A stretch of DNA of 64,000 nucleotides from Pseudarthrobacter defluvii (GCF_030816725.1 NZ_JAUSYG010000001.1:3720001-3784000), one strand, 5' to 3'; positions 34,658 through 44,288 are shown, counted from the first letter of the stretch. Program-made: numbers and translations. The notes: generated by a model not told the origin, from the letters alone.

Positions 34658-35473
34658 ATGACCGCAGTTTTGTCGCCCAGGCCTGCCGGGGTGGAGCCCG
34701 CCCACGCGCCTGCCCTCCCCGTATCCTTCAGGAACCTGCGCCGCACGTTCGGAACCGGCACCACCGCCCATACCGTCCTGCACGATGTGACCTTTGAGGT
34801 GGCAGCCGGTGAGGTGCTGGCCATTCTTGGCCCCTCCGGTTGTGGAAAGTCCACGCTCCTGCGCGCCGCAGCCGGCCTGGACTACCCAAGCGCCGGCTCT
34901 GTGGTCATCGAGGACACCCAGGTGCACGGCATCGATCCCCGCTGCGCCTTCGCGTTCCAGGAACCCCGGCTGCTGCCCTGGCACACCCTGCAGGCCAACG
35001 TGGCCATCGGTCTTCCCACCGGATGCAGCGCCAGGGAGGGCAAGGCAAAGGTCGCCCGCCTGCTGGAACTGGTGGGACTCGAGAAATTCGCCAAGCACCG
35101 CCCGCGCGAGGTCTCCGGCGGCATGGCGCAGCGCACCTCCCTGGCCAGGGCACTGGCCCGGAACCCCGGGGTCCTGCTGCTCGATGAGCCCTTCGGCGCC
35201 TTGGATGCCCTCACCCGGATCAAGATGCAGGACCTGCTCCTGGACATCCACCGGGCAGAGCCCACCACCGTCCTGCTGGTCACGCATGATGTCGACGAAG
35301 CCCTGCAGCTCGCTGACCGCATCATCGTCCTCGGCCCGGATCCCGCCGGGCAGGGCGCAACCATCGTCAGGACCGTGGAAGTGCCGGGCAGCCGGCCGCG
35401 CGAACGCGCCTCTGCCGAACTCGCCCTCATGCGCAGCTCGCTCCTGGAAACCCTGGGCGTCGCCGGGCACTAA
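34658..35473 (+). CDS. Sulfonate/nitrate-type ABC transporter, ATP-binding protein
   Basis: 271 residues from the ATG at 34658. Walker A GPSGCGKSTLL, Q-loop FQEPRLLPWHT, signature VSGGMAQRTSLARALARNP, Walker B VLLLDEPFGALD and switch His in VLLVTHDVDEAL are all intact. The closest known types are SsuB/TauB. It powers uptake through the permease at 36672. First gene of the SAM-riboswitch-controlled operon. Confidence 0.93.
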   Translation: MTAVLSPRPAGVEPAHAPALPVSFRNLRRTFGTGTTAHTVLHDVTFEVAAGEVLAILGPSGCGKSTLLRAAAGLDYPSAGSVVIEDTQVHGIDPRCAFAFQEPRLLPWHTLQANVAIGLPTGCSAREGKAKVARLLELVGLEKFAKHRPREVSGGMAQRTSLARALARNPGVLLLDEPFGALDALTRIKMQDLLLDIHRAEPTTVLLVTHDVDEALQLADRIIVLGPDPAGQGATIVRTVEVPGSRPRERASAELALMRSSLLETLGVAGH

Positions 35474-35604
35474 GCGCCCCTGACACCGCCAAAACCTTCA
35501 CCTGGCCCCGCTCGGCGTGCGCCGCCGTCGGGCCTAACCTCCTGGCCGGCACCGCCCGGCCTCCCCTGTTCCGCCCCGTTCCATCCCGTTTTCGAAGGAA
35601 ACCA

Positions 35605-36672
35605 ATGCCGCACGCATCGCCCGTCACCCGCCGTTCAGTCCTTGGCGCAGCAGCCCTCGCCGTTTCCGCGGTCCTGGCACTCACCGGATGTGTAGCAGGG
35701 GAAGGCTCCTCAGGCGGTGCGGCCGCAGCTGCCGGCAGCAGCAAGGGCGGCGGCAAGGGCGGCGGCACCCTGAACATCGATTTCGCCACCTACAACCCCC
35801 TGAGCCTGGTGATCAAGAAGCAGGGTTGGCTCGAGGCCAGCCTCAAGGACCAGGGCGTCACCGTGAACTGGGTCCAGTCCGCGGGGTCCAACAAAGCCAA
35901 CGAAGCGCTGCGTTCCGGTGCCATCGACGTCGGCTCCACCGCCGGATCCGCCGCCCTGCTGGCCCGTGCCAACGGTTCGGAAATCAAGACCATCGACATT
36001 TACTCCCAGCCTGAGTGGGCGGCCCTGGTGGCACCCGCGGGCTCGGACATCACCTCCGTGGCGGACCTCAAGGGCAAATCCGTGGCTGCCACCAAGGGCA
36101 CCGATCCCTACTTCTTCCTGCTGCAGTCCCTGGAGCAGGCGGGACTGAAGCCCGGTGACGTGACCGTCCAGAACCTGCAGCACGCCGACGGCCGCACCGC
36201 CCTGGAAAACGGCTCGGTCCAGGCCTGGTCGGGGCTGGACCCGATCATGGCCGGGGCGGAACAGAAGGGCGCCAAGCTCTTCTACCGCAACCTGGACTTC
36301 AACACGTACGGCTTCCTCAATGCCACCGAATCCTTCCTGAAAAACAAGCCTGAACTTGCCCAGGCTGTGGTGAACGCCTACGAGAAGGCCCGGGCCTGGG
36401 CAGCACAGAACCCGGACCAGACCGCCCAGATCCTGGCCGACGTCGCCGGCCTGGACCTCGCCGTGGCCAAGACCGTAGTCCTGGAGCGCAGCAACCTGGA
36501 CGTTAACCCGGCCCCCGGCGAGGCGCAGCGCAAGGTACTGGAGAAGATCGGCCCCACCTTCGTGGAAACCGGTGACGTCAAGACCCAGAAGCAGATTGAC
36601 GACGCCGTGGCCTCCCTTCTCGACGACTCGCTGGTGAAGAAGGCTGACCCGTCAGCCATTAAGGCCTCCTGA
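35605..36672 (+). CDS. ABC transporter substrate-binding lipoprotein (SsuA-like)
   Basis: 355 residues. Lipoprotein signal peptide with lipobox LTGC (Cys about 33), Gly/Ser spacer, then a periplasmic-binding type 2 domain of the NMT1/SsuA group (LNIDFATYNPLSLVIKKQGWLE, VGSTAGSAALLARANGSEIKT, SVAATKGTDPYFFLLQSLEQAG). Likely binds alkanesulfonates or a related organosulfur compound; which one is inference from the operon. ATG has GAAGGAAACC upstream. The 131-bp gap before it shows no gene. Confidence 0.9.
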   Translation: MPHASPVTRRSVLGAAALAVSAVLALTGCVAGEGSSGGAAAAAGSSKGGGKGGGTLNIDFATYNPLSLVIKKQGWLEASLKDQGVTVNWVQSAGSNKANEALRSGAIDVGSTAGSAALLARANGSEIKTIDIYSQPEWAALVAPAGSDITSVADLKGKSVAATKGTDPYFFLLQSLEQAGLKPGDVTVQNLQHADGRTALENGSVQAWSGLDPIMAGAEQKGAKLFYRNLDFNTYGFLNATESFLKNKPELAQAVVNAYEKARAWAAQNPDQTAQILADVAGLDLAVAKTVVLERSNLDVNPAPGEAQRKVLEKIGPTFVETGDVKTQKQIDDAVASLLDDSLVKKADPSAIKAS

Positions 36673-37574
36673 TGAACCGATCAGGAGAGCCCACAATCAC
36701 CGGCACCAATGTTGCGGATGGGCGTGCTGCAGCCGCCACCGCAACCGCGGCACACGCCGCCCAGACGGGGGCCGGCACGGCACCCGCTCCGGCACCGGGA
36801 TGGTCTCCCGCCGGAGTCCGCTCCAGGAACTGGGCGCGTCTGCCCCTTGGCCTCATCATTCCCGCCGCCCTGCTCGCGGCGTGGCAGGTGGCCTCCACGA
36901 ACGGCATGTTCACCGTGGTCCAGCTGCCTCCGCCCGCCATGGTGCTGGCTGCCGCCGACGAACTCGTGGAGCGCGGCGAGCTGGGCACGCACATCGCCAT
37001 CTCCACCCAGCGGGTCCTGATCGGATTCCTGGTGGGCGCTGCCCTGGGCCTGGTCCTGGGTGCAACCGTGGGGCTGTCCAAGCTCGCGGACGCCCTGCTG
37101 GCACCCACCATCGGCGCACTGCGCGCCGTCCCGTCACTGGCCTGGGTGCCGCTGCTGATCCTGTGGATGAAGATCGGCGAGGACTCCAAGGTCACACTCA
37201 TCATCATCGGCGCGTTCTTCCCGGTCTTCACCACCGTGTCCCTGGCGCTGCGGCATGTGGACCGGAATCTGGTGGAAGCCGCGCGCGCCTTCGGACTGAA
37301 GGGGGTACGGCTGCTGACCACCGTGCAGCTGCCCGCCGTCGTCCCCGCTGTCTTCTCTGGCCTGCGATTGGCCCTCGCCCAGGCGTGGCTGTTCCTGGTA
37401 GCGGCCGAGCTGATCGCCTCCTCCATGGGGCTCGGCTTCCTGCTGATCGATTCGCAGAACAACGGCCGCACCGACCGGCTGCTCCTGGCCATCGTGATGC
37501 TGGCCGTGATTGGAAAGATTACCGATGCCCTGCTGGGCCTGGCCGAAAAATGGGCGGTTAAACGATGGGCGTGA
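36672..37574 (+). CDS. ABC transporter permease (SsuC-like)
   Basis: 300 residues; start overlaps the SBP stop (TGATG). A low-complexity Ala-rich N-terminal tail precedes about six membrane segments. The EAA loop VEAARAFGLKGVRLLTTVQLPAVVPAVFSGLRLA is present. Forms the transmembrane channel with the ATPase at 34658 and the lipoprotein at 35605. Confidence 0.92.
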   Translation: MNRSGEPTITGTNVADGRAAAATATAAHAAQTGAGTAPAPAPGWSPAGVRSRNWARLPLGLIIPAALLAAWQVASTNGMFTVVQLPPPAMVLAAADELVERGELGTHIAISTQRVLIGFLVGAALGLVLGATVGLSKLADALLAPTIGALRAVPSLAWVPLLILWMKIGEDSKVTLIIIGAFFPVFTTVSLALRHVDRNLVEAARAFGLKGVRLLTTVQLPAVVPAVFSGLRLALAQAWLFLVAAELIASSMGLGFLLIDSQNNGRTDRLLLAIVMLAVIGKITDALLGLAEKWAVKRWA

Positions 37575-39517
37575 GCACTACCGAAAGCCTGGACCTGGAC
37601 GCAGGGGTGCACCCGGACAACGTGGCCTTCTGGGAGCAGCAGGCGCTGCGCCTGGACTGGGACACCCCCTGGCACACCGCGCACCGCTGGATTCCTGCGG
37701 ACCCTGAAGCAGGCCGTGGCCCGGACATCACCTGGTTTGAGGGCGGCAAGCTCAGCGTGGCCGCCAACTGCGTGGACCGCCATGTAGCTGCCGGCCTCGG
37801 CAACAAGGTGGCCCTCCACTTCGAGGGCGAGCCGGGCGACCGCCGCTCCATCACCTACGCCGAACTCCAGCGGGAGGTGTCCAAGGCGGCCAACGCGCTC
37901 CTGGCGCTGGGCATCACCAAGGGCGACCGCGTGGTCATCTACCTCCCGGTGATCCCCGAGACGATCATCATCACGCTCGCCGTGGCGCGCATCGGCGCCA
38001 TCCACTCCCTGGTGTTCGGCGGCTTCTCCGCCGAGGCGCTGAAGTTCCGGGTGGAGGACACCGGCGCCAAGCTCCTGGTCACCACCGACGGACAGTTCCG
38101 GCGCGGCGCGGCCGTCCCGGTCAAGGACAACGCCGACGCGGCCGTATCCGGCGACAATGCCATCGAGCACGTGCTGGTGGTCAATCGCACCACCCCGGCC
38201 AATGACCTGGCAACCGTCCCCATGACGGAAGGCCGCGACCTGTGGTGGCACGACGTCGTCGGAAACGCCGCTGACGTCCACGAGCCTGAATCGTTCGACG
38301 CCGAAACGCCGCTGTTCATCATGTACACCTCCGGCACCACCGGCAAGCCCAAGGGCCTGGTCCACACCTCCGGTGGCTACCTCACGCAGGCATCCTGGAG
38401 TTTTGAGCACCTGTTCAGCAACCCTGACCCGGCCCTGCGTGACCAGGACGTGCACTGGTGCACTGCAGACCTTGCCTGGGTCACCGCGCACACCTACGAG
38501 ATTTACGGGCCCCTCTCCAACGGCGTGACCCAGGTGATCTTCGAAGGCACCCCCAACACCCCCCACCCGGGCCGGCACTTCGAGATCATCGAACGCTACG
38601 GCGTGACGCAGTACTACACCGCGCCCACGCTGGTCCGCTCCCTCATGGGCTGGTTCCCCGACGGCGTCCCGGACACGTACCACCTCTCCTCCATCCGCCT
38701 GCTGGGCACCGTGGGAGAGGCCGTCAACCCCGAGGCCTGGCGCTGGCTGCGGGAGAACGTGGGCGCCGGCACCGCACCCGTGGTGGACACGTGGTGGCAG
38801 TCCGAAACCGGCGCCACCATCCTCTCCCCCGCTCCCACGGACACCAGCTTCAAGCCCGGCTGCGCGGCACGACCGCTGCCCGGGGTCAGCACCAGGATCG
38901 TGGACGACGCCGGCACAACAGTTGAGCCCGGCGTCCAGGGATACATCGTGGTTGACTCCCCCGGGCCCGCCATCGCGCGCACCGTCTGGGGCAACCCGCG
39001 CCGGTACTTCGACTCTTACTGGAGCAAGTACGCGGACCAGGGCTGGTTCCTGGCCGGGGACGGCGCAAAATACGACGCCGACGGCGACATCTGGATCCTG
39101 GGCCGCGTTGACGACACCCTGAACGTCTCCGGCCACCTGCTCTCCACCATCGAAATCGAATCCGCCCTGGTCTCGCACCCGGACGTGGTGGAAGCAGGCG
39201 TCTGCCCCGTGGCGGACCCGAAGACGGGGCACGCGGTCGTCGCGTTCGTGGTGCTGAAGGCCGGGTCCCCGGCTGACTGTGCCGAGGCTCTCCGCAACCA
39301 CGTCGCAAAGGAAATCGGCCCCATCGCCAAGCCGCGCGACGTCGTCGTGGTTCCTGATGTCCCCAAGACCCGCAGCGGCAAGATCATGCGCCGGCTGCTC
39401 ACCCAACTGTTCGAAGGAACAACCCTGGGCGACACCACCTCACTCCAGAACGAACCGGCCATCGCCGGCATCCAGGAAGTCCTGCACCAGCGGGCCCTAC
39501 GGAAGGAAAATCCATGA
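37565..39517 (+). CDS. Acetate-CoA ligase (AcsA type)
   Basis: 650 residues, overlapping the permease by 10 nt. AMP-forming acyl-adenylate core: FIMYTSGTTGKPKGLVHTSGGYL, VDTWWQSETG (the acetyl-CoA-synthetase Trp in WWQSE limits the pocket to acetate), WFLAGDGAKYDADGDIWILGR and the C-terminal lysine region TRSGKIMRRLL. It makes acetyl-CoA from acetate, ATP and CoA. Position inside a sulfur operon is unusual; see findings. Confidence 0.9.
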   Translation: MGVSTTESLDLDAGVHPDNVAFWEQQALRLDWDTPWHTAHRWIPADPEAGRGPDITWFEGGKLSVAANCVDRHVAAGLGNKVALHFEGEPGDRRSITYAELQREVSKAANALLALGITKGDRVVIYLPVIPETIIITLAVARIGAIHSLVFGGFSAEALKFRVEDTGAKLLVTTDGQFRRGAAVPVKDNADAAVSGDNAIEHVLVVNRTTPANDLATVPMTEGRDLWWHDVVGNAADVHEPESFDAETPLFIMYTSGTTGKPKGLVHTSGGYLTQASWSFEHLFSNPDPALRDQDVHWCTADLAWVTAHTYEIYGPLSNGVTQVIFEGTPNTPHPGRHFEIIERYGVTQYYTAPTLVRSLMGWFPDGVPDTYHLSSIRLLGTVGEAVNPEAWRWLRENVGAGTAPVVDTWWQSETGATILSPAPTDTSFKPGCAARPLPGVSTRIVDDAGTTVEPGVQGYIVVDSPGPAIARTVWGNPRRYFDSYWSKYADQGWFLAGDGAKYDADGDIWILGRVDDTLNVSGHLLSTIEIESALVSHPDVVEAGVCPVADPKTGHAVVAFVVLKAGSPADCAEALRNHVAKEIGPIAKPRDVVVVPDVPKTRSGKIMRRLLTQLFEGTTLGDTTSLQNEPAIAGIQEVLHQRALRKENP

Positions 39518-40707
39518 CCGAGATCAGCAACGTCGCACGGCTCGCAGAACCGCTTAAGTTCGCCTATTGGGTGCCCAACGTCTCCGGCGGCCTGGTGGTG
39601 TCCACCATCGAACAGCGCACCGGCTGGGACTTTGACTACAACAAGAAACTGGCCCGCATCGCTGAGGGATCCGGCTTCGAGTACGCCCTGACCCAGACCC
39701 GCTACGCCGCATCCTACGGGGCGGACAAGCAGCACGAGGCCACCTCGTTCAGCCTGGCCCTGCTGGCCGCCACCGAGCGGCTCAAGGTGATCGCCGCCGT
39801 CCACCCCGGCATGTGGCACCCCGGGGTATTGGCGAAGTACATCATCACCGCGGACCACATCTCCAACGGCCGCGCCGCCGTCAACATCGTCTCCGGCTGG
39901 CTGAAGAGCGAGTTCACCAACTTCGGGCTGGAGTGGCTGGAACACGACGAGCGCTACGTACGCACCGAGGAATTCATCAACGTCCTGCGCGGCCTGTGGA
40001 CCGAAAAGGAGTACAGCCAGTCCGGCAAGTACTACAACATCACGGACTTCACCCTGAACCCGGCCCCGGTTGCGGTGCCGGGACGTGCCCATCCGGAGAT
40101 CTTCTTCGGGGGAAACTCGACGGCGGCCCAGGCCACTGCGGGCCGCGTGGCCGACTGGTACTTCTCCAACGGCAAGGACCTGGAGGGTTTCAAGGAGAAC
40201 ATCTCCGGCGTGGTCGCTTCGGCCGGCGAGGCCCGCCGCGGCACCCCGGGCCAGCTGGCCGTTCCGCGCTTCGGGCTGAACGGTTTCGTCATTGCCCGCG
40301 ACTCGGAGAAGGAAGCTCGGGACACCCTGCGCGAGATCGTGGAGAAAGCACACAAGCCGGCAGTCCAGGGTTTCCGGGACGCGGTCCAGGAAGCTGGCGC
40401 GTCCACCAAGGACGGCAAGGGAATGTGGGCCGACTCCACGTTCGAGGACCTGATCCAGTACAACGACGGCTTCAAGACCCAGCTGATCGGCACCCCCGAG
40501 CAGATCGCCGAGCGGATCGTCGAGTACAAGAAGATCGGCGTGAACCTGTTCCTCACCTGCTACCTGCACTTCCAGGAGGAGGTGGCGGCTTTCGGCCGGA
40601 ACATCCTGCCGATTGTCCGCGAGCTGGAGGCAGATCTGGCGAGGAAGAACGGCACGGAACTTGATTTGTCAGGCACGCCCGTTGCTGCCGAGGCGGTGGC
40701 TGTCTGA
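39514..40707 (+). CDS. sfnG: FMNH2-dependent dimethylsulfone monooxygenase (SfnG-like)
   Basis: 397 residues; start overlaps the ligase stop by 4 nt. A luciferase-like TIM-barrel flavin monooxygenase. FAYWVPNVSGGLVVSTIEQRT, DFDYNKKLARIAEGSGFEYA and AVNIVSGWLKSEFT match SfnG, which oxidises dimethyl sulfone to methanesulfinate using reduced FMN from a separate reductase. It may also act on a related sulfone or sulfonate. No reductase gene is in this operon. Confidence 0.87.
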   Translation: MTEISNVARLAEPLKFAYWVPNVSGGLVVSTIEQRTGWDFDYNKKLARIAEGSGFEYALTQTRYAASYGADKQHEATSFSLALLAATERLKVIAAVHPGMWHPGVLAKYIITADHISNGRAAVNIVSGWLKSEFTNFGLEWLEHDERYVRTEEFINVLRGLWTEKEYSQSGKYYNITDFTLNPAPVAVPGRAHPEIFFGGNSTAAQATAGRVADWYFSNGKDLEGFKENISGVVASAGEARRGTPGQLAVPRFGLNGFVIARDSEKEARDTLREIVEKAHKPAVQGFRDAVQEAGASTKDGKGMWADSTFEDLIQYNDGFKTQLIGTPEQIAERIVEYKKIGVNLFLTCYLHFQEEVAAFGRNILPIVRELEADLARKNGTELDLSGTPVAAEAVAV

Positions 40708-42059
40708 TGGCTGAGCGCACCTTCGGATTCCGCACCCGCGCCCTGCACGCCGGCGGCACCCCTGACGCCGAACACGGCGCCCGCGCCGTGCCCATCTACC
40801 AGACCACGTCGTTCGTCTTCAAGGACACCAACGATGCCGCCAACCTGTTCGCCCTCCAGAAGTACGGCAACATCTACTCCCGCATCGGCAACCCCACCGT
40901 GGCGGCCTTCGAGGAGCGCATCGCGTCCCTCGAGGGCGGTATTGGAGCGGTTGCGACGTCGTCCGGCATGGCGGCGGAGTTCATCACCTTCGCCGCGCTG
41001 ACCCAGGCGGGCGACCACATCGTGGCCGCCTCCCAGCTGTACGGCGGCACCGTGACCCAGCTCGACGTGACCCTGCGCCGGTTCGGCGTGGACACCACCT
41101 TCGTCCCGGGCACAGACCCCGCGGACTATGCCGCGGCTGTCCAGGACAACACCAAGGCGATCTTCGTGGAGGCGGTGGCCAACCCGTCGTCGGAGGTCCA
41201 GGACCTTGCGGGGCTGGCAAAGGTGGCGCACGACGCCGGTATCCCCTTGGTGGTGGACGCCACCTTGAGCACACCGTACCTCGTGCGGCCCATCGAGCAC
41301 GGCGCCGACATCGTGATCCACTCGGCCACGAAGTTCCTGGGCGGCCACGGCACCACGCTGGGCGGTGTGGTGGTGGAAAGCGGCAGGTTCAACTGGGGCA
41401 ACGGAAAGTTCCCCACCATGACCGAACCGGTGGCTTCCTACGGAAACGTCTCCTGGTGGGGCAACTTCGGCGAATACGGCTTCCTCACCAAGCTCCGCTC
41501 GGAGCAGCTGCGCGACATCGGCCCTGCCCTTTCACCGCAGTCGGCGTTCCAGCTGCTCCAGGGCGTCGAAACACTGCCGCAGCGGCTCGACGAGCACCTG
41601 AAGAACGCACAGGCCGTGGCCGAGTGGCTGGAAAACGACGACCGGGTGGCCTACGTCAACTACTCCGGCCTGCCCTCGCACCCGCACTTTGAACGGGCAC
41701 GCAAGTACCTGCCGCTAGGCCCCGGATCGGTCTTCTCGTTCGGGGTGAAGGGCGGGCGCGCCGCGGGCCAGAAGTTCATCGAGTCGCTGCAGCTGGCCTC
41801 GCACCTGGCCAACGTGGGCGACTCCCGGACCCTGGTGATCCACCCCGGCTCCACCACCCACCAGCAGCTCAGCCCTGCCCAGCTGGAATCCGCGGGCGTG
41901 CCGGAGGACCTGGTCCGCATCTCCGTGGGCCTCGAGGACATTGAGGACATCCTGTGGGACCTGGACCAGGCACTCACTGAAGCATCCAGCCTGGCAGGCG
42001 CGGACCCAGCCGTCGCCGAAGAACCCGCAGAAGCCTGCACGATCGGAGCAAACGCATGA
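40707..42059 (+). CDS. metY: O-acetylhomoserine sulfhydrylase
   Basis: 450 residues. A Cys/Met-metabolism PLP enzyme with TRALHAGGTPDAEHGARAVP, the PLP-binding lysine in HSATKFLGGHG and LVIHPGSTTHQQLS, typical of MetY. Reaction: O-acetylhomoserine + sulfide gives homocysteine + acetate. It overlaps the monooxygenase gene by 1 nt. In this operon it would fix the sulfide derived from organosulfur. Confidence 0.93.
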   Translation: MAERTFGFRTRALHAGGTPDAEHGARAVPIYQTTSFVFKDTNDAANLFALQKYGNIYSRIGNPTVAAFEERIASLEGGIGAVATSSGMAAEFITFAALTQAGDHIVAASQLYGGTVTQLDVTLRRFGVDTTFVPGTDPADYAAAVQDNTKAIFVEAVANPSSEVQDLAGLAKVAHDAGIPLVVDATLSTPYLVRPIEHGADIVIHSATKFLGGHGTTLGGVVVESGRFNWGNGKFPTMTEPVASYGNVSWWGNFGEYGFLTKLRSEQLRDIGPALSPQSAFQLLQGVETLPQRLDEHLKNAQAVAEWLENDDRVAYVNYSGLPSHPHFERARKYLPLGPGSVFSFGVKGGRAAGQKFIESLQLASHLANVGDSRTLVIHPGSTTHQQLSPAQLESAGVPEDLVRISVGLEDIEDILWDLDQALTEASSLAGADPAVAEEPAEACTIGANA

Positions 42060-42550
42060 GCACCGCCCAACGCACCTTGTCCGGCCCGTCCGCGCCGGAG
42101 CGGCTCTCCCTGCTCCGGAATGCCACGTCCATTGCCATTGTCGGCGCCTCAGACAAGCCGTCCCGGGCCAGCTACTTTGTGGCCACCTACCTGCTGTCCT
42201 CCACCCGCTACAAGGTGTACTTCGTGAACCCTGTGGTCAAGGAGATCCTGGGCCAGCCCACCTACGCCTCGCTGGCGGACCTGCCGGAGAGCCCGGACAT
42301 TGTTGACGTGTTCCGCAAGCACGACGACCTTCCGGGCGTCCTTGACGAGGCGGTGGCCGCGGGCGCCAAGACGCTCTGGCTGCAGCTCGGGTCCTGGCAC
42401 GAGGGCGTAGCTGCAGATGCAGAAGCCGCAGGGCTCAACGTAGTGATGGACCGCTGCGTGAAGATCGAGCACGCGCGCTTCCACGGCGGACTCCACCTGG
42501 CCGGTTTCGATACCGGAGTGGTTTCCTCAAAGCGCCAGGTCCTGGCCTGA
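42056..42550 (+). CDS. CoA-binding protein (YccU type), sulfur operon
   Basis: 164 residues, overlapping metY by 4 nt. The CoA_binding domain shows SIAIVGASDKPSRASYFVATYL, VYFVNPVVKEILGQPTYASLADLP, VDVFRKHDD and KTLWLQLGSW. Paralogue of 33913-34338. Often found next to MetY-type genes in Actinobacteria; its role there is unknown. Last gene of the operon, followed by a strong hairpin. Confidence 0.87.
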   Translation: MSTAQRTLSGPSAPERLSLLRNATSIAIVGASDKPSRASYFVATYLLSSTRYKVYFVNPVVKEILGQPTYASLADLPESPDIVDVFRKHDDLPGVLDEAVAAGAKTLWLQLGSWHEGVAADAEAAGLNVVMDRCVKIEHARFHGGLHLAGFDTGVVSSKRQVLA

Positions 42551-42560
42551 CGCCTTCCTT

Positions 42561-42608
42561 CGAATGACAACAGCGGGCCCGTTGCCATGGGCCCGCTGTT
42601 GTCATTCG
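42561..42608. terminator. Bidirectional hairpin terminator
   Basis: Perfect 20-bp arms (42561-42580 and 42589-42608) with an 8-nt loop, between the end of the sulfur operon and the converging membrane protein gene. Confidence 0.9.
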
Positions 42609-42611
42609 CAG

Positions 42612-43568
42612 CTATTTCGCCGGAGGGGCGCCCTTCTGGGCGTTGCCAGAGCTTCCGCCCTGGGCAGGCATCTGGCCCGCATTACCCGTGGAGCCCGGCG
42701 GCTTCTGGGCGCCGGCACCGGGTGTACCTGCGTCCTCCGCCGGAGGGTTGGAAGCCGGCAGTTCGGCCTTCCCCTCCCCAGGCAAGCGTGGCGTTGCCGG
42801 GGTTCCCTCAGCCCCGGCCGTCCCGGCAGCGTCCTTGCCACTGCCGGCTCCATTGCCCAGCGGAGCTGCCCCGGTTGCACCGCCCGCCCCTGTCCAGCCC
42901 GCGCACTTTACCAAAGCTGTATCGGCGCCGTGCCTTACCGGCCCGGCGCACGGCGGAAGGTTGGCGCGGCCGGGCATGCGGGCACGGTTCGGGAGGAGGC
43001 GGGAGGCCAGGTTTGCGGCATCCCCCGCCTCACCGGGAGCAGCGGTTGGGGCAAATCCCCCGTTTTCCAGGGTGATCCCGTCGGCCGCCGCCTGAGGGCT
43101 GCGGTAATCCGGGTTCGCCGCCACGGACCCGTCCCCAACGGCTGAGTGGTTCGGAGCGGGACGGCTCCAAGGCACCCACTCCTCCATCAGGCGCTCGATG
43201 GCGCTGCCTCCGGGAGTGGCGGTGCTGGCAGCAACCCCGCCAACGCCGAGTCCCATCCCGGCCACCAGGACCAGGCCCAGCGCTGTGGGGCGGTGGCGGC
43301 GACGGCGACGGCGTGCAAGTTCGTCGCCGTCGGGCTGCCCATTCGCCTGGCCACCGGGATGCCCAGCAGCGGGGCCAGGCTCCTCGGCCGGTGACGGCGC
43401 ACCTGCAGCAAGCAATGCGGCAAGCTCCCCAGTGGGCGCGGGAGCTTGCAGCGATGCCATGGTGCCCAGCGAAAGCAGGGCGCCACGAAGCTCCGCGTCC
43501 TGGCCGCAGCCCGCGTCCTGAAGCATGTCGTCAACAAGGGTGGCGAGGTTATCCGAGGCGGATGTCAT
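42612..43568 (-). CDS. Putative anti-sigma or sigma-partner membrane protein
   Basis: 318 residues. The N-terminal ~85 residues are soluble, a run of arginines (RRRRRRHR) precedes one transmembrane helix (about 93-113), and the outer part is Gly/Ala/Pro-rich with two Cys. Start overlaps the sigma-factor stop by 4 nt. Topology and position suit an anti-sigma factor, but I see no zinc-binding anti-sigma HxxxCxxC motif, so the role is inferred from context only. Confidence 0.65.
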   Translation of the reverse strand: MTSASDNLATLVDDMLQDAGCGQDAELRGALLSLGTMASLQAPAPTGELAALLAAGAPSPAEEPGPAAGHPGGQANGQPDGDELARRRRRRHRPTALGLVLVAGMGLGVGGVAASTATPGGSAIERLMEEWVPWSRPAPNHSAVGDGSVAANPDYRSPQAAADGITLENGGFAPTAAPGEAGDAANLASRLLPNRARMPGRANLPPCAGPVRHGADTALVKCAGWTGAGGATGAAPLGNGAGSGKDAAGTAGAEGTPATPRLPGEGKAELPASNPPAEDAGTPGAGAQKPPGSTGNAGQMPAQGGSSGNAQKGAPPAK

Positions 43569-44152
43569 GGCGTGAGATACTCCTTCACTGCCTGCAGTTC
43601 CCGGAGTTTAAGCAAGGCGCGCCGCTGGAGCTGTTTCACCGCACCGGCGCTCTTGTCCATGGCTTCCGCCGTCTGTTCTATCGAAAGGCCAGCCACGAGC
43701 CGAAGCGACAGCACTTCACGCTGGTCCTGGGGCAGCCCGCCGAGCAGGCCAAGGACTTCCCCGGGCGAGATACGCTGCAGCGCCTGTTTTTCAGCCGAGG
43801 TATCTTCGCGCTGGTCGAGCTCGGGCTCGAAGGACAGCTTGACCGGGGTCCGGCTTTGGCGGCGGTGGTCATCCACCATCCGGGCGTGGGCAACAGAGAA
43901 GATAAAGGTCCGCAGCCCGGCTTCTCCTCCATGGACAGCGCCGAGCCGGGGCAGCACTGAAAGAAACACTTCCTGCATGGCGGCCTCCGGATCCTCGACT
44001 CCCCGGGCTGTGAGATAGCCCAGTACCTGTGATGCGTATGTCTTGTAGACGAGGCTGAAGGCAGCGGGACCGGAAACCGGCTGCTCCGGGGCCTCGTCTG
44101 TCCGTGCATCAGTCACTGACGTAGTGCTTTCCGTCAAAGAGAGTGTTGGCAA
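43565..44152 (-). CDS. ECF-type RNA polymerase sigma factor
   Basis: 195 residues. Region 2 is FSLVYKTYASQVLGYLTARGVEDPEAAMQEVFLSVL ... TFIFSVAHARMVDDHRRQ, and region 4 is LLGGLPQDQREVLSLRLVAGLSIEQTAEAMDKSAGAVKQLQRRAL. About 30 extra residues lie before region 2. It should direct transcription of a small regulon, probably including its own operon. Targets are not evident. Confidence 0.92.
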   Translation of the reverse strand: MPTLSLTESTTSVTDARTDEAPEQPVSGPAAFSLVYKTYASQVLGYLTARGVEDPEAAMQEVFLSVLPRLGAVHGGEAGLRTFIFSVAHARMVDDHRRQSRTPVKLSFEPELDQREDTSAEKQALQRISPGEVLGLLGGLPQDQREVLSLRLVAGLSIEQTAEAMDKSAGAVKQLQRRALLKLRELQAVKEYLTP

Positions 44153-44288
44153 GGCAAGCGTTCACTACATCTTGAACGCTGGCCCCACTTTACCCTCCGG
44201 TAACCACCCTGCGGGAACCGCCGCGTGCCCGGTCATGGGCCAGCGGGGTCGGGCCGGGAAGCTGCCCGTGCGGCAAGACACAAAAGAG

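Noticed and set aside
36659..39406. 915-codon minus-strand frame
   Set aside because: Antisense to the permease and acetyl-CoA synthetase genes, which are clearly real.
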